Source: Colwellia psychrerythraea 34H
GTDB taxonomy: Bacteria; Pseudomonadota; Gammaproteobacteria; Enterobacterales; Alteromonadaceae
DNA length: 64,000 nt
Reading direction: 5' to 3'
Assembly (NCBI RefSeq): GCF_000012325.1
Contig: NC_003910.7
Location: forward strand, 2,170,001 to 2,234,000
In this document: piece after piece, positions 18,535 through 28,176 of the stretch
Layout of the letters: each line of letters opens with the position of its first letter
Position numbering within the stretch: the first letter of the stretch is position 1
Notes under the pieces: model-generated
What the model saw: the letters and a program-made list of their open reading frames with translations, nothing else
The model's database searches: none
What the model was told of the DNA's origin: nothing
Position numbers and translations under genes: made by a program

Positions 18535-19604
18535 TTTCTTATATTGTGTATAATTATTTTTCTTATAGTGGAGCAGCCTCCCAAGCAAAAAAACTCGCAT
18601 CATCTTTGGGTCGTCATAACATCATATTTTTTAACGTAATCACTAATTCTAAATTTAAGTTTAGTAAAATTCATGTAAAGGATGACCGTTTAAATTTTTC
18701 AGTAATAAATATTAGGGGGGGAGGAATAATAAGGCTGTTACAGTTTATATACTTTTTTCTTCGTTACAAAGTCAAATTGGTTCATTTACATGGATTTCAT
18801 AGGGATGCATTAATATCCGCATATTTATTGAAAAAGAAGATACTATTAAAGTCGACATTAGACGGGAAAGATGATTTCGACACACTTTTGAATGGTAAAT
18901 CTAAATTTATCAATCGCTTTCTTTTATCAAAGATTACTTTTAATAATTCTCTAACTACACAAATACATAATAAAAATATCCAGCATAGTTTAACTGTTCC
19001 TATTGATAAAATACCTAATGGGATACATTGTCCAACCTCAAACGAACTAATGGAAGAAAAGCAACGAATAATCATTATTGTTGGTGCTGTAATACCAAGA
19101 AAAAACACACTTTTAGGTATTCAGTTTTTTAAGGATGTTTTTTTATCTCGGGGCTATAAATTATTTATTATTGGACCATTAAATACTCAGAATTCAGAAG
19201 GGGATGAATTTTACTCTAGGGAATGTATGGAAAGTATTAACAATTGCGAGCATATTTCTTTTCTAGGAAATTTAACAACCGAACAGTTAAATGTAATATA
19301 TAAAATTTCAAGGTTTATTATTTTTCTTTCAAAAAGTGAAGGGATGCCAAATGTCCTACTCGAAGCAATATCATTTAATATAACTCCAATTGTTCGAGAT
19401 GATGACCTTTTATCAAAAAGTTTATTACCTAAAGATACTAACGAATTTGATATCAGCTTTTATTATGAGAATATTGAATCAGCTGAAATCAATGCCTTGA
19501 AATTGATTGAAAGTCAGACATTAATCTTACACAGTAAAACGTATAATATTAAAGTTATTGCAAATAAATATAATGAAGTTTATTTGAAATATTTTGATCT
19601 GTAA
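18531..19604 (+). CDS. Glycosyltransferase family 4-like protein (GT-B)
   Basis: A 357-residue GT-B enzyme. The N-terminal domain begins MISYIVYNYFSYSGAASQAKKLA. KIPNGIH, GAVIPRKNTLLGI and FLSKSEGMPNVLLEAISFNITPIV are the GT1/GT4 linker, phosphate-binding region and E-x7-E motif (the second Glu lies in LLEA). It probably adds a sugar from a nucleotide donor to the lipid-linked repeat unit. I chose ATG 18531, which overlaps the wzy stop, over an upstream in-frame ATG at 18483 deep inside wzy. A run of seven G at 18715-18721 encodes part of NIRGGGIIR and could slip. No close sugar specificity can be read. Confidence 0.85.
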   Translation: MISYIVYNYFSYSGAASQAKKLASSLGRHNIIFFNVITNSKFKFSKIHVKDDRLNFSVINIRGGGIIRLLQFIYFFLRYKVKLVHLHGFHRDALISAYLLKKKILLKSTLDGKDDFDTLLNGKSKFINRFLLSKITFNNSLTTQIHNKNIQHSLTVPIDKIPNGIHCPTSNELMEEKQRIIIIVGAVIPRKNTLLGIQFFKDVFLSRGYKLFIIGPLNTQNSEGDEFYSRECMESINNCEHISFLGNLTTEQLNVIYKISRFIIFLSKSEGMPNVLLEAISFNITPIVRDDDLLSKSLLPKDTNEFDISFYYENIESAEINALKLIESQTLILHSKTYNIKVIANKYNEVYLKYFDL

Positions 19605-19644
19605 GACTAACTCTAATTAACTATCGTACAAATTGGAAATATAA

Positions 19645-20409
19645 ATGAATATAAATGAACCTTCTGTATCTATTATCATGGCAACATATAATTCAGAAAA
19701 GTTTCTTCGGGAAACCTTAGACTCTATTTGCTGTCAAACATACGGTAATTGGGAGTTAATAATAACGGATGATTCATCTACCGATAATACAAGTGATATT
19801 TTAAGAGATTATTCTGAAAGGTATAATAATATTTTTTACAGTATTAATGAAGTTAATCAAGGAGCGGCTATTAGCCGTAATAAATGTATTTCACAAGCTA
19901 AGGGGATGTATATTGCTTTTATTGACTCTGATGATCTTTGGGCACACAACAAGTTAGAAAAGCACATACACTTCATTGCGGAGCATAACAGTGCAATTTC
20001 ATTTACTTCTTATGAGCTTATGAACGAAAATGGAATTCCTTTAGGCAAGTATGTCGATGCCAATATACCCCCAGTATTAACGTATAACGATATGTTGCGT
20101 AAGAAAGCCACTATTGGCTGTTCTACAGTTATTCTATCTTCTAAGTTAGTAGGTGAATTTAAAATGCCTCTTCTTCGGACTGGTCAGGATTATGCCACTT
20201 GGTTGTTATTACTTAAAAAAGTTGAGGTTGCACACCACTTCCCTAAAGTTTTAACTAAATATCGCGTTTGTAAAAACTCTATCTCTAGAAATAAATTCAA
20301 GAAAGCTAAAAGGCAGTGGCAAATTTATAGAGAAGTTGAAAAATTACCATTTTATGAGTCTATTGTTTGTTTTTGTTTTTATGCATGGCGAGCAGTGTTT
20401 CGTAAATAA
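19645..20409 (+). CDS. Glycosyltransferase family 2 (WcaA-like)
   Basis: A 254-residue GT-A enzyme with all hallmarks: VSIIMATYNSEKFLRETLDSI at the N-terminus, QTYGNWELIITDDSSTDNT, NQGAAISRNKCI and FIDSDDLW (DxD-like metal site), then a C-terminal MPLLRTGQDYATWLLLL acceptor segment. It is likely the last repeat-unit transferase of the locus. Base composition is closer to the chromosome average than that of the genes before it. It is followed directly by a decayed ugd. Confidence 0.88.
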   Translation: MNINEPSVSIIMATYNSEKFLRETLDSICCQTYGNWELIITDDSSTDNTSDILRDYSERYNNIFYSINEVNQGAAISRNKCISQAKGMYIAFIDSDDLWAHNKLEKHIHFIAEHNSAISFTSYELMNENGIPLGKYVDANIPPVLTYNDMLRKKATIGCSTVILSSKLVGEFKMPLLRTGQDYATWLLLLKKVEVAHHFPKVLTKYRVCKNSISRNKFKKAKRQWQIYREVEKLPFYESIVCFCFYAWRAVFRK

Positions 20410-20418
20410 ATTTAATTA

Positions 20419-21467
20419 ATAATAAATTTATCCGTTGCTGATGTAGAAATTAAATATTATTTATTGAATAAGAAATTAAGCCTAAAAGCTACGCTTGATA
20501 AAGTTGCTGCTTATGGGGATGCTGATTATGTAATAATAGCAACATCTACCGATTATGACCCTGAAACGAATTATTTTAATACCTCATCTGTAGAAACTGT
20601 AATTAAAGACGTAATAGAGATCAATCCTTCAGCAGTAATGGTTATAAAGTCAACAGTGCCTTTTGGTTATACAGAACGTATTAAAGAAGAGCTGGGTTGT
20701 AATAACCTAATGTTTCCCCTTAATTTTTACGTGAAGATAAGGCGCTTTATGATAATTTACATCCTTCAAGAATAATCGTCGATGAGCAGTCAGAGCGAGC
20801 TGAAGTGTTTGCTAATCTATTCGCAAAAGGTGTAATAAAGCAAGATATAGATATTTTGTTCACTGATTCAACAGAAGATGAAGCTGTTAAATTATTTTCA
20901 AATACCTATTTAGCTATATGTGTTGCGTACTTTAATGAGTTAGATACTTATGCTGAAGCACATGGATTGGATAGCAGGCATATTATTGAAGGTGTAGGGT
21001 TAGATCTCTGTATTGGTGGTCATTATAATAACCCTTCTTTTGGTTACGGCGGCTATTGTTTACCTAAAGATACTAAGCAATTACGTGCTAACTATAAAGA
21101 TGTTCCTAACTCATTGATTTGCGCCATTGTTGATGCTAATACTACCCGTAAAGATCATGTGGCGTCTTCTATCGTTAAACGAAATACTAAAATTGTTGGT
21201 GTGTACCGTTTAATTTTGAAAAGCGGTTCAGACAACTTCCGAGCATCTAGTATTCAAGGCATCATGAAACGCATTAAAGCCAAGGGTATTGAAGTTGTTG
21301 TTTATGAGCCTGAATTGAATGAGGCTGAATTTTTTCATTCTCGTGTGATTACTGATTTGGCTGAGTTTAAAAAAACATCTGATGTAATTGTATCTAATCG
21401 TATGGCTGATGAACTAAGTGATGTAGCTGATAAAGTTTATACACGTGATTTGTTCGGTAGTGATTAG
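20419..21467 (+). pseudogene. ugd: Decayed UDP-glucose 6-dehydrogenase (ugd) pseudogene
   Basis: The remains of a UDP-glucose dehydrogenase in two frames. The first part starts abruptly ([18 protein letters not shown]), lacking roughly the first 50-60 residues including the GxGYVG NAD-binding motif. It runs through [19 protein letters not shown] and [16 protein letters not shown]. At 20713-20720 one T seems to be missing, shifting the frame, and the codon expected to be Glu in SPEFLRED is TAA at 20721. The second part continues [19 protein letters not shown] and keeps the catalytic-cysteine motif [13 protein letters not shown], ending at 21467. Three separate lesions (5' loss, frameshift, nonsense) make a sequencing error an unlikely full explanation. 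The enzyme would have made UDP-glucuronic acid from the product of the next gene, galU. Confidence 0.9.
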
Positions 21468-21499
21468 AATCTCATAATATATTTTAATATGGAAAGTTA

Positions 21500-22399
21500 A
21501 TGAATAACAAAATAACAAAAGCAGTTATCCCCGTAGCAGGTTTAGGTACACGTATGTTACCAGCCACAAAAGCTATCCCTAAAGAAATGTTACCGATCGT
21601 CGATAAACCTATGATCCAATACATAGTAGATGAATGTGTGGCCGCAGGTATTAAAGAGATAGTCTTAGTAACGCATTCTTCAAAAAATGCCATTGAGAAT
21701 CACTTTGATAAGTCATTTGAGCTTGAAACAACGCTTGAAAAACGTGTCAAACGCCAAATATTAGATGAAATACAAGCTATTTGCCCTAAAGGCGTTACTA
21801 TCATGCATGTACGCCAAGGTGAAGCTAAGGGCTTAGGTCATGCTGTTTTAAAAGCACGTCCGATTATTGGTGAGTCACCATTTGTTGTAGTTTTACCTGA
21901 CGTGATTTTAGATGATGCTAGTAGCGATTTAAAAACTGAAAATTTAGCAGCGATGCTTACTCGTTATTATGAGGTTGGGCACAGTCAAATTATGGTTGAG
22001 CCTGTTCCTATAAATATGGTTAGTAATTATGGTGTGGCCGATTGTAAAGGTCATGAACTTGTAGCGGGTGAGTCTAAAGCTATGACTGCAGTTGTTGAGA
22101 AACCTCCAGTTGATGAAGCACCTTCCAATTTAGCTGTGGTTGGCCGTTATGTGCTATCAGAGAAAATTTGGGATATGCTTGAATTTACGCCTCCTGGTGC
22201 AGGAGACGAAATCCAGCTTACAGATGCAATTGCTAGTTTAATGAAAATTGAAACAGTTGAGGCTTTTCATATGACAGGTAAGTCACATGATTGCGGTTCT
22301 AAGTTGGGTTATATGAAAGCTAATGTTGAGTACGGTTTACGTCATCCCGAGTTGGCTGATGATTTTAAAGCGTATTTGCAGGAAATTGTTAATAGTTAA
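21500..22399 (+). CDS. galU: UTP-glucose-1-phosphate uridylyltransferase (GalU)
   Basis: A 299-residue nucleotidyltransferase making UDP-glucose from UTP and glucose-1-phosphate. [22 protein letters not shown] at the N-terminus is the UTP-binding motif, followed by [26 protein letters not shown] and [12 protein letters not shown], all standard GalU blocks. Full length for the family. GGAAAG lies eight bases before the ATG at 21500. It is intact although its customary partner ugd immediately upstream is broken, so UDP-glucose is still made for other uses. Confidence 0.96.
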   Translation: MNNKITKAVIPVAGLGTRMLPATKAIPKEMLPIVDKPMIQYIVDECVAAGIKEIVLVTHSSKNAIENHFDKSFELETTLEKRVKRQILDEIQAICPKGVTIMHVRQGEAKGLGHAVLKARPIIGESPFVVVLPDVILDDASSDLKTENLAAMLTRYYEVGHSQIMVEPVPINMVSNYGVADCKGHELVAGESKAMTAVVEKPPVDEAPSNLAVVGRYVLSEKIWDMLEFTPPGAGDEIQLTDAIASLMKIETVEAFHMTGKSHDCGSKLGYMKANVEYGLRHPELADDFKAYLQEIVNS

Positions 22400-22746
22400 A
22401 GAGCTTTTGATTCCGACTTCAGTAACTGCCGGAATGAGTATAGGGTTATGTCCTTTTATCACCGAGGAGGAAGAGGTCTGGCTGTATCGAGAAGACAGTA
22501 GAATTTAAGTGATGAGATAAGGCTATGGATTCCCGATCAGATACTTCGGGAATGACGACTACCGAGTGCAGCTAGTATTTGTTACAGGCTCGTTACTGCA
22601 ATTAATATATATCTTATAAATAACTTGAGTTAACTTACTAACACTTTATTATTACTATTTAATAATAGGGTGTAGTCTACTTTTCGATATAAGTTCAGAG
22701 ACAATCCTAGTAAACATCAAGCTAACAAAAGAATACTTCAAATAAT
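22400..22746. other. Intergenic region between galU and pgi
   Basis: It contains a REP-like repeat (22526-22557) and, just after galU, a looser hairpin of related appearance (ATTCCG ... CGGAAT, about 22410-22436). No gene is seen. An AT-rich stretch at about 22620-22740 presumably holds the pgi promoter, but I could not pick out clear hexamers. Confidence 0.4.
22526..22557 (-). repeat. REP-like 32-bp dispersed repeat, copy 2
   Basis: On the minus strand it reads CGTCATTCCCGAAGT, ATCTGATC, GGGAATCCA. The ATTCCCGA/TCGGGAAT arms are intact and can form an 8-bp stem. It is identical over the full 32 bases to the copy at 24436 in the same orientation. Confidence 0.85.
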
Positions 22747-24402
22747 ATGGATATTAAAAAATTAAGCTCTCTTGCCCATTGCGCTAAAACGCGTTCAATT
22801 GTTTCATTGTTCGATCAAAAAGAACGTGCCAATGACTTTTCTTTATCAACATCTCATTTATATTTAGATTACTCCAAGCAAAATATCACTGATGTTGAAC
22901 TAGAGCAATTAATTGAAATAGCTGAAGATGTTGGTCTATCAGAAAGTATTACCGGGCAATTTAATGGCGATAAGATTAATAATACAGAAGGGCGTTCTGT
23001 ATTGCATACAATATTAAGAGCTCCACAGGTAATTAAGCAACAGATACTCGGTGATACACTTGCTAATGAGGTTGAAGCAGCTGAACTGCAAATGGCCAAA
23101 GTAGTTAATGATGTACAAAAAGGTATTCTTACTAGTCATACGGGGCAGCGCTTTACCGATGTTTTAGCTATTGGTATTGGTGGCTCATATTATGGCGTGA
23201 AAGTAAGTTTATCAGCCTTAGAGCATTACCGTGATTTAGCTTTATCTGTTCATGTAATAGCAAATGTTGATGGCGGAGCACTTGAAGAAAAACTTAAAAC
23301 ATTAAATTTTGAAACAACCCTCGTTGTCGTGATTTCGAAAACCTTTACCACGCAAGAAACCATGCTAAATGCAAAAGCTGTCAAGCAATGGATGTTATCT
23401 TGTGCGTCTGTAAAAGATCTAGAGCTTAATAATGTACCTTTAATCATTGAGAAACAATGGTTTGCAGTGAGTAGTAATATTGAAGCAGCGAAAGAATTTG
23501 GAATTAATATAAAACATATTCTGCCGATGTGGGATTGGGTGGGAGGACGCTTTTCCATTTGGTCAACGGTAGGGTTACCCCTTGCTCTTGCCATTGGTAA
23601 TGATAACTTTAATAAATTGAAACAAGGTGCATACGAGATGGATGTGCACTTTAAATCAACTGACTTTAAAAACAATATGCCGGTTATTATGGCATTGCTT
23701 GGCATTTGGAATCGTAATGCACTTGAGTACCCGACTTTAGCCATTTTACCTTATGCCCATTCGTTAAGAGCTTTACCTGGCTATTTACAACAAACAGACA
23801 TGGAAAGTAATGGTAAGTCGGTATCAAAATCAGGAGATAAACTTTCTTGGTTAACGGCGCCTGTTGTTTTTGGTCAAGAGGGCACTAACGGCCAGCATGC
23901 TTTCATGCAGTTAATGCATCAAAGTGATGACATCATTCCAACAGATTTTATTGTTGCCTTAAAAGGTCGAAGCCAATATACCGAAAATCATAAAGTACTT
24001 GTTGCCAATTGTTTTGCGCAAAGTGAAGCCTTAATGCAGGGAAAAACATTAACACAAGTAGAAAGTGAGCTAGAGATGAGTGCTTTATCTACCGCTGAAA
24101 TATCACTCATTGCTCCGCATAAAACCATGAAAGGTAATACTCCAAGTAATACGCTGGTTATGGACTTATTAACTCCTGAAACCATCGGTTCTCTGCTCGC
24201 GCTATACGAACATAAAATATTTGTTCAAGGGGTTTTATGGCAAGTGAATTCCTTTGACCAATGGGGCGTTGAATTAGGAAAGCAGTTAGGAACCCGAATC
24301 TTATCTGCTATAGATGGGGCTGAAGATGATTTACTCTCTGCTTCTAGCCAGAGTTTAATTGCCCGATTTAGAGCTCGTTCAAACGTTACTCCTTCGGTGT
24401 AG
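22747..24402 (+). CDS. pgi: Glucose-6-phosphate isomerase (Pgi)
   Basis: A 551-residue cytoplasmic enzyme interconverting glucose-6-phosphate and fructose-6-phosphate. DVLAIGIGGSYYGVKVSLSAL carries the phosphate-binding GIGGS region, VVISKTFTTQETM and WDWVGGRFSIWSTVGLPLAL are signature stretches, and GQEGTNGQHAFMQLMHQ holds the catalytic Glu/His region. The C-terminal VNSFDQWGVELGKQLG is the second PROSITE-type signature. Full length. Its place at the end of the polysaccharide locus links central metabolism to sugar-nucleotide supply, an arrangement common at O-antigen loci. Confidence 0.97.
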   Translation: MDIKKLSSLAHCAKTRSIVSLFDQKERANDFSLSTSHLYLDYSKQNITDVELEQLIEIAEDVGLSESITGQFNGDKINNTEGRSVLHTILRAPQVIKQQILGDTLANEVEAAELQMAKVVNDVQKGILTSHTGQRFTDVLAIGIGGSYYGVKVSLSALEHYRDLALSVHVIANVDGGALEEKLKTLNFETTLVVVISKTFTTQETMLNAKAVKQWMLSCASVKDLELNNVPLIIEKQWFAVSSNIEAAKEFGINIKHILPMWDWVGGRFSIWSTVGLPLALAIGNDNFNKLKQGAYEMDVHFKSTDFKNNMPVIMALLGIWNRNALEYPTLAILPYAHSLRALPGYLQQTDMESNGKSVSKSGDKLSWLTAPVVFGQEGTNGQHAFMQLMHQSDDIIPTDFIVALKGRSQYTENHKVLVANCFAQSEALMQGKTLTQVESELEMSALSTAEISLIAPHKTMKGNTPSNTLVMDLLTPETIGSLLALYEHKIFVQGVLWQVNSFDQWGVELGKQLGTRILSAIDGAEDDLLSASSQSLIARFRARSNVTPSV

Positions 24403-24435
24403 TATAAACTCAGTAGTAATTAGAGGCGAATATCA

Positions 24436-24467
24436 TGGATTCCCGATCAGATACTTCGGGAATGACG
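24436..24467 (-). repeat. REP-like 32-bp dispersed repeat, copy 3
   Basis: It lies between the convergent pgi and patatin genes, 34 bases after the pgi stop. It is identical to the 22526 copy. A second partial half-unit, GGAATGACGACG, follows at about 24479-24490, as if the element were partly duplicated. Confidence 0.85.
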
Positions 24468-24497
24468 GATTATCATTTGGAATGACGACGTTGAGAA

Positions 24498-25610
24498 CTA
24501 AGGCTGGAATGCCTTTATTTTCGTTATATCCTGCTTGATCACAAACTCATTAAAACATTCAGCTAATTTATCTGTTTCCTCTAAAACTTTTAACCAATAC
24601 TTAATCCTTGTTGGTGCATCAAGTTTGGTAAAGTCGGTTCTATCGGGGATTTTCCCATAAGGTAGAGATTGTATAAACTTCTCTGAGGGCGCTAATAAAA
24701 CTGTGTTTTCATAACTACTGGCTAATACTTTTCTGCTTGAACTTTTATCAAACCATCCTGCTTTAGGCTCGGAGCTAAAATGTGGATAAAGCGTAAGTTC
24801 GTGCCTTGATTCTGTAGTGCCATTTTCTGGGCTGCGTTTACTGGTTCTTTGTTTGTCAGATCTGTTGCTGCTTAATGAAAAGTCAAAATGATAATCAATT
24901 ATACCGCCATCTCGGTAGGTACCATTTTTTGAACCCTTAATATCCTTTATACCTGACATCACCATAGGAATTGAACCTGAAGCCAGTAAGGCACTTTTAA
25001 TATTGTCAGGAGTTAGCGTTTCGTACACGTTGCTGAAATTATACGGATCCTTGATGATCAAATTACTGTTTGGGTGTTGAAAAATATAGCGTTGATATTG
25101 CTTGCCGAGCAGCCTTCTATCAATTTTATTCAGCAGCATGCTATTAATTAAACCAGCACCCTGCATAATTTTATTATCAAAGGAAGTTAAGCCATTACAT
25201 TTAGCGACTAGAAAATGAGCCTTGAACACATTATTGTTGATGATCTCATTAGTGCCATTTTCAGCAAATAGTTGGTCAACAATAAAAACAGCTTGCTTAG
25301 ATATCTCTTGTGGACTCGGTTTGGCTGAGTAAACCGTATTTGCATAGGTATAAGCTAAGCGTTCAATAGCTTGTACTGGATCATTTTGTGTTAATGCTGC
25401 AGCGCGAAAGGCGCCAGCACTTGAACCGATTAAATTAAGCTCTGCACTTCTATTTTTGAAAAAATCCCCAAAGAGGTATTTATCTAGACCAAATAAGATA
25501 AACCATTTTGGCCCGCCACTCGCGCCAAGAAAGTTAGTAAATAGCTCTTGTTTAAAGCCTTGCTCTTGGATAGTTTTTAAAGCGTTTTTCCCTGCGTATA
25601 TCTCTAGCAT
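24498..25610 (-). CDS. Patatin-like phospholipase/lipid hydrolase
   Basis: A 370-residue protein with the patatin Ser-Asp dyad. The oxyanion-hole loop is GASGGPKWFILFG (from residue 29), the nucleophile elbow is GSSAG at 62-66 with Ser64, and the catalytic aspartate is Asp234 in YRDGGIIDYH. No signal peptide is seen, so it is probably cytoplasmic or peripherally membrane-bound. Bacterial patatins hydrolyse acyl chains from phospholipids, but the substrate is unknown here. It lies 45 bases downstream of the dGTPase-like gene on the same strand and may be co-transcribed with it. ATG start at 25610. Confidence 0.87.
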   Translation of the reverse strand: MLEIYAGKNALKTIQEQGFKQELFTNFLGASGGPKWFILFGLDKYLFGDFFKNRSAELNLIGSSAGAFRAAALTQNDPVQAIERLAYTYANTVYSAKPSPQEISKQAVFIVDQLFAENGTNEIINNNVFKAHFLVAKCNGLTSFDNKIMQGAGLINSMLLNKIDRRLLGKQYQRYIFQHPNSNLIIKDPYNFSNVYETLTPDNIKSALLASGSIPMVMSGIKDIKGSKNGTYRDGGIIDYHFDFSLSSNRSDKQRTSKRSPENGTTESRHELTLYPHFSSEPKAGWFDKSSSRKVLASSYENTVLLAPSEKFIQSLPYGKIPDRTDFTKLDAPTRIKYWLKVLEETDKLAECFNEFVIKQDITKIKAFQP

Positions 25611-25655
25611 GACTGCATTAATCTCATGTTTAAATAGTAGTATTTATTGGTATGT

Positions 25656-27029
25656 TTAGTTTAATTGGTAATCTGACGCGCCATGTGCATTAAACAGAGA
25701 TTGATAAAGTCTTGTGGCGTAATCATCGGTCATGCCAGCAATATAATCGGCTATTATTCGTTGTGAGTTTGTTTTGTTATCTATTGCTTGTTGCCAGCGT
25801 TTAGCGCTATTACTGGGGAGTAAACGGTTAGGATCGGATGATAAGGCTTCAAAAAGCTCCATCACTATTTGTTGTCCTCTATATTCCAACCGCTGAAGAC
25901 TGGTCAATTTAATGACATAAAAGTAAACGAAATCTTTAAATATCTTCAGTGCTTCTGCTGTGGATGCAGATAAGGTTGCATTATAACGGAGTAGTGGCTC
26001 TGAAAAATTTATATCATCTTGCTCATTTAAATCAGTTAATTTAATCGCAGTAATTAAGTAGTTAACTAAGCCGCCAATAGCGTCTTTTTGCAAGTGATGG
26101 TGATCACTGAATAGTTTATCTGTTAAGGTCATGCTGTATTCTTGCAACCAAACATCGTCTATTTGTTGTAACTTTTTTATTACTTCTCGGTCAAAATCAT
26201 CACGGTTAACCACTTTGGTGACTATGGCGTCTTCGAGATCATGAATACCATAGGCAATATCATCGGCTAACTCCATGATAGAGCAGTCGAGTGACTTGAA
26301 GCGGGTTTTATGATGGGTGTTTTTGTCTTGCAAGCGTAAGTTTTGGCTGCCTATACTGTGGCAACTCATGCTTTGAAATAAAGTCCTATCAGCTTGTGAT
26401 AAGGGTTCAAGTATCCAGTCAATAATATCTTGATCGTCCCTATATAAGCCTTTAGCGGGATGCCACTCATTGGCTTTAAGTTGTCGAAAGTTTCCAACAC
26501 GGGTTGGCTTTATCTCTTTGCTAAGCGTTTCTAGTAATTGCGGGTACTTCATTAAACCAAGGAGTGTCCTTCGGGTTAAATTCATACCAAAGTGTTCACT
26601 AAATGTCTCTAAGCGCGCCACAATCCGAAGTGTTTGGCCGTTACCCTCAAAACCACCATGATCTCGCATCATATAATTTAATGCTATTTCCCCACCATGG
26701 CCAAACGGAGGATGACCGATATCATGGGCTAAGCAAATGGTTTCTATTAAGCTATCGCTAGTAGGAAAAAGGGCATTACAGAGTTCGGGAAATTTATAGC
26801 GCAGTTGTGCGGTAATGCCGGAGCCTATTTGTGCTGCTTCTAATGAATGGGTTAAGCGAGTACGGTAAAAATCACTTTGTCCGCTACCCATCACTTGGGT
26901 TTTAGACTGCAAGCGACGAAAAGAGGCAGAGTGCATTACTCGAGCACGATCTCGCTGGAAAGGGTCACGGTGATCTTGCTGCCTGTTTGTCACTTTTTTA
27001 AGTCGTCTTGCTAACCAAACATCACTCAT
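25656..27029 (-). CDS. dgt: Deoxyguanosinetriphosphate triphosphohydrolase-like protein (Dgt family)
   Basis: A 457-residue HD-domain protein. The metal-binding residues are visible as His61 (RLTHSLEAAQ), His102-Asp103 (CLAHDIGHPPFGHGGE) and a later Asp in MELADDIAYGIHDLED. The family hydrolyses dNTPs, typically dGTP, to nucleoside and tripolyphosphate; related enzymes also act in phage resistance by depleting dNTPs. It is somewhat shorter than E. coli Dgt (505 residues) and closer to the dGTPase-like proteins of marine gammaproteobacteria. AAGGAA lies nine bases before the ATG. The neighbours (cmoB upstream, patatin downstream) do not suggest a defence island. Confidence 0.9.
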   Translation of the reverse strand: MSDVWLARRLKKVTNRQQDHRDPFQRDRARVMHSASFRRLQSKTQVMGSGQSDFYRTRLTHSLEAAQIGSGITAQLRYKFPELCNALFPTSDSLIETICLAHDIGHPPFGHGGEIALNYMMRDHGGFEGNGQTLRIVARLETFSEHFGMNLTRRTLLGLMKYPQLLETLSKEIKPTRVGNFRQLKANEWHPAKGLYRDDQDIIDWILEPLSQADRTLFQSMSCHSIGSQNLRLQDKNTHHKTRFKSLDCSIMELADDIAYGIHDLEDAIVTKVVNRDDFDREVIKKLQQIDDVWLQEYSMTLTDKLFSDHHHLQKDAIGGLVNYLITAIKLTDLNEQDDINFSEPLLRYNATLSASTAEALKIFKDFVYFYVIKLTSLQRLEYRGQQIVMELFEALSSDPNRLLPSNSAKRWQQAIDNKTNSQRIIADYIAGMTDDYATRLYQSLFNAHGASDYQLN

Positions 27030-27157
27030 AGCGTTCCTTATCTTAATTTAACTGCTTAGCCTTTACCTTGGCTTTAGTATTCGTACTAGTTTTTACACTA
27101 GCACTAGTTTTATAAGTTACACCAATTAGTTAGCTATTGGTAGTTAGGTATTAGTAG

Positions 27158-28126
27158 TTAAGCATTAGCAATAAATATGGCACGTTTAGGGGCAGGGTAA
27201 CCTTCAATGGTCTTGCTGCTATCATTTGGATCAAGAAAGTCTTGCAACGACTCGGTATCAATCCACTCGGTTTTTCGTTGCTCATCTAATGCCGTAATAT
27301 CAGTATTTACCACGCGAACATTATTAAAGCCGCATCGTTCTAACCAAGCACACATGGCTTTTTCACTGGGTAAAAACCAAACGTTGCGCATTTTTGCGTA
27401 ACGTTCACCTGGCACTAATACTGTATTCTCATCGCCATCGACAATGAGTGTTTCTAAAACTAATTCACCACCTTTAACTAATTGTGCTTTTAATTGATAA
27501 AGAAAGTCGATTGGCGATCTACGGTGATAAAGCACACCCATAGCGAATACTGTATCAAACGCTTTTAGCTCAGGTAGTTGTTCAACACCTAGGGGAAGTA
27601 AATGCACGGGGCTATCGTCAATAAAGTGTTTTATGGCATTAAACTGCATTAAAAATAGCTGAGTTGGGTCTATACCAACAACAAATTTAGCTCCTGCGCC
27701 GCGCATTCGCCATAAATGATAACCGCTTCCGCAGCCGATATCTAAAACATACTTACCCGATAAATCACTAATATGCTCAGCTAAACGATCCCATTTAAAG
27801 TCACTCCGCCACTCAGTATCAATGTGTAAACCATGAATATGATAGGGACCTTTACGCCAAGGTTTAAACTTTTTCATTAAATTTTCAAGGCGCTTAAATT
27901 GTCCCTGATCTAAATCACCTGATTCGCCCACTTTAACGGTATTTGTTATATCAATCGCTGAATTAGCATCTACTACCGGTAATGCATCAAGTGTTTTCTG
28001 CCAATGCTTGAATTCACCATGTAGCTCACTTTCGTGCCAATGGCTCAATTGTGCAGGTAAGGTGTTTAGCCAATGGCCTAAACGATTGGTAGCAATTTTT
28101 TGGTAAAATTCGTTGAACTGTTTCAT
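27158..28126 (-). CDS. cmoB: tRNA U34 carboxymethyltransferase (CmoB)
   Basis: A 322-residue SAM-type methyltransferase-fold enzyme. It uses carboxy-S-adenosylmethionine, made by CmoA, to convert 5-hydroxyuridine-34 to 5-carboxymethoxyuridine in t[24 protein letters not shown] precedes the Rossmann motif [37 protein letters not shown] and ETLIVDG are family blocks. Length equals E. coli CmoB (323). It is normally adjacent to cmoA; here the two are separated by 280 bases carrying a MITE-like repeat. Confidence 0.96.
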   Translation of the reverse strand: MKQFNEFYQKIATNRLGHWLNTLPAQLSHWHESELHGEFKHWQKTLDALPVVDANSAIDITNTVKVGESGDLDQGQFKRLENLMKKFKPWRKGPYHIHGLHIDTEWRSDFKWDRLAEHISDLSGKYVLDIGCGSGYHLWRMRGAGAKFVVGIDPTQLFLMQFNAIKHFIDDSPVHLLPLGVEQLPELKAFDTVFAMGVLYHRRSPIDFLYQLKAQLVKGGELVLETLIVDGDENTVLVPGERYAKMRNVWFLPSEKAMCAWLERCGFNNVRVVNTDITALDEQRKTEWIDTESLQDFLDPNDSSKTIEGYPAPKRAIFIANA

Positions 28127-28176
28127 AGGATTCTAATTAGTCGTTTTAATGGGCGTACTTTATATTTTGTTAGTAA

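Noticed and set aside
25656..27029. Dgt-like gene as part of an anti-phage defence system
   Set aside because: dGTPases can be antiviral, but here the neighbours are housekeeping tRNA-modification genes and a patatin-like hydrolase, with no nuclease, toxin, CD-NTase or mobile-element gene. Patatins occur in CBASS systems, but no cyclase is present.
27030..27157. Repeated TTAG/ACTAG-type words between dgt and cmoB
   Set aside because: The units are short and irregular; this looks like low-complexity spacer DNA rather than a tandem repeat or binding-site array.
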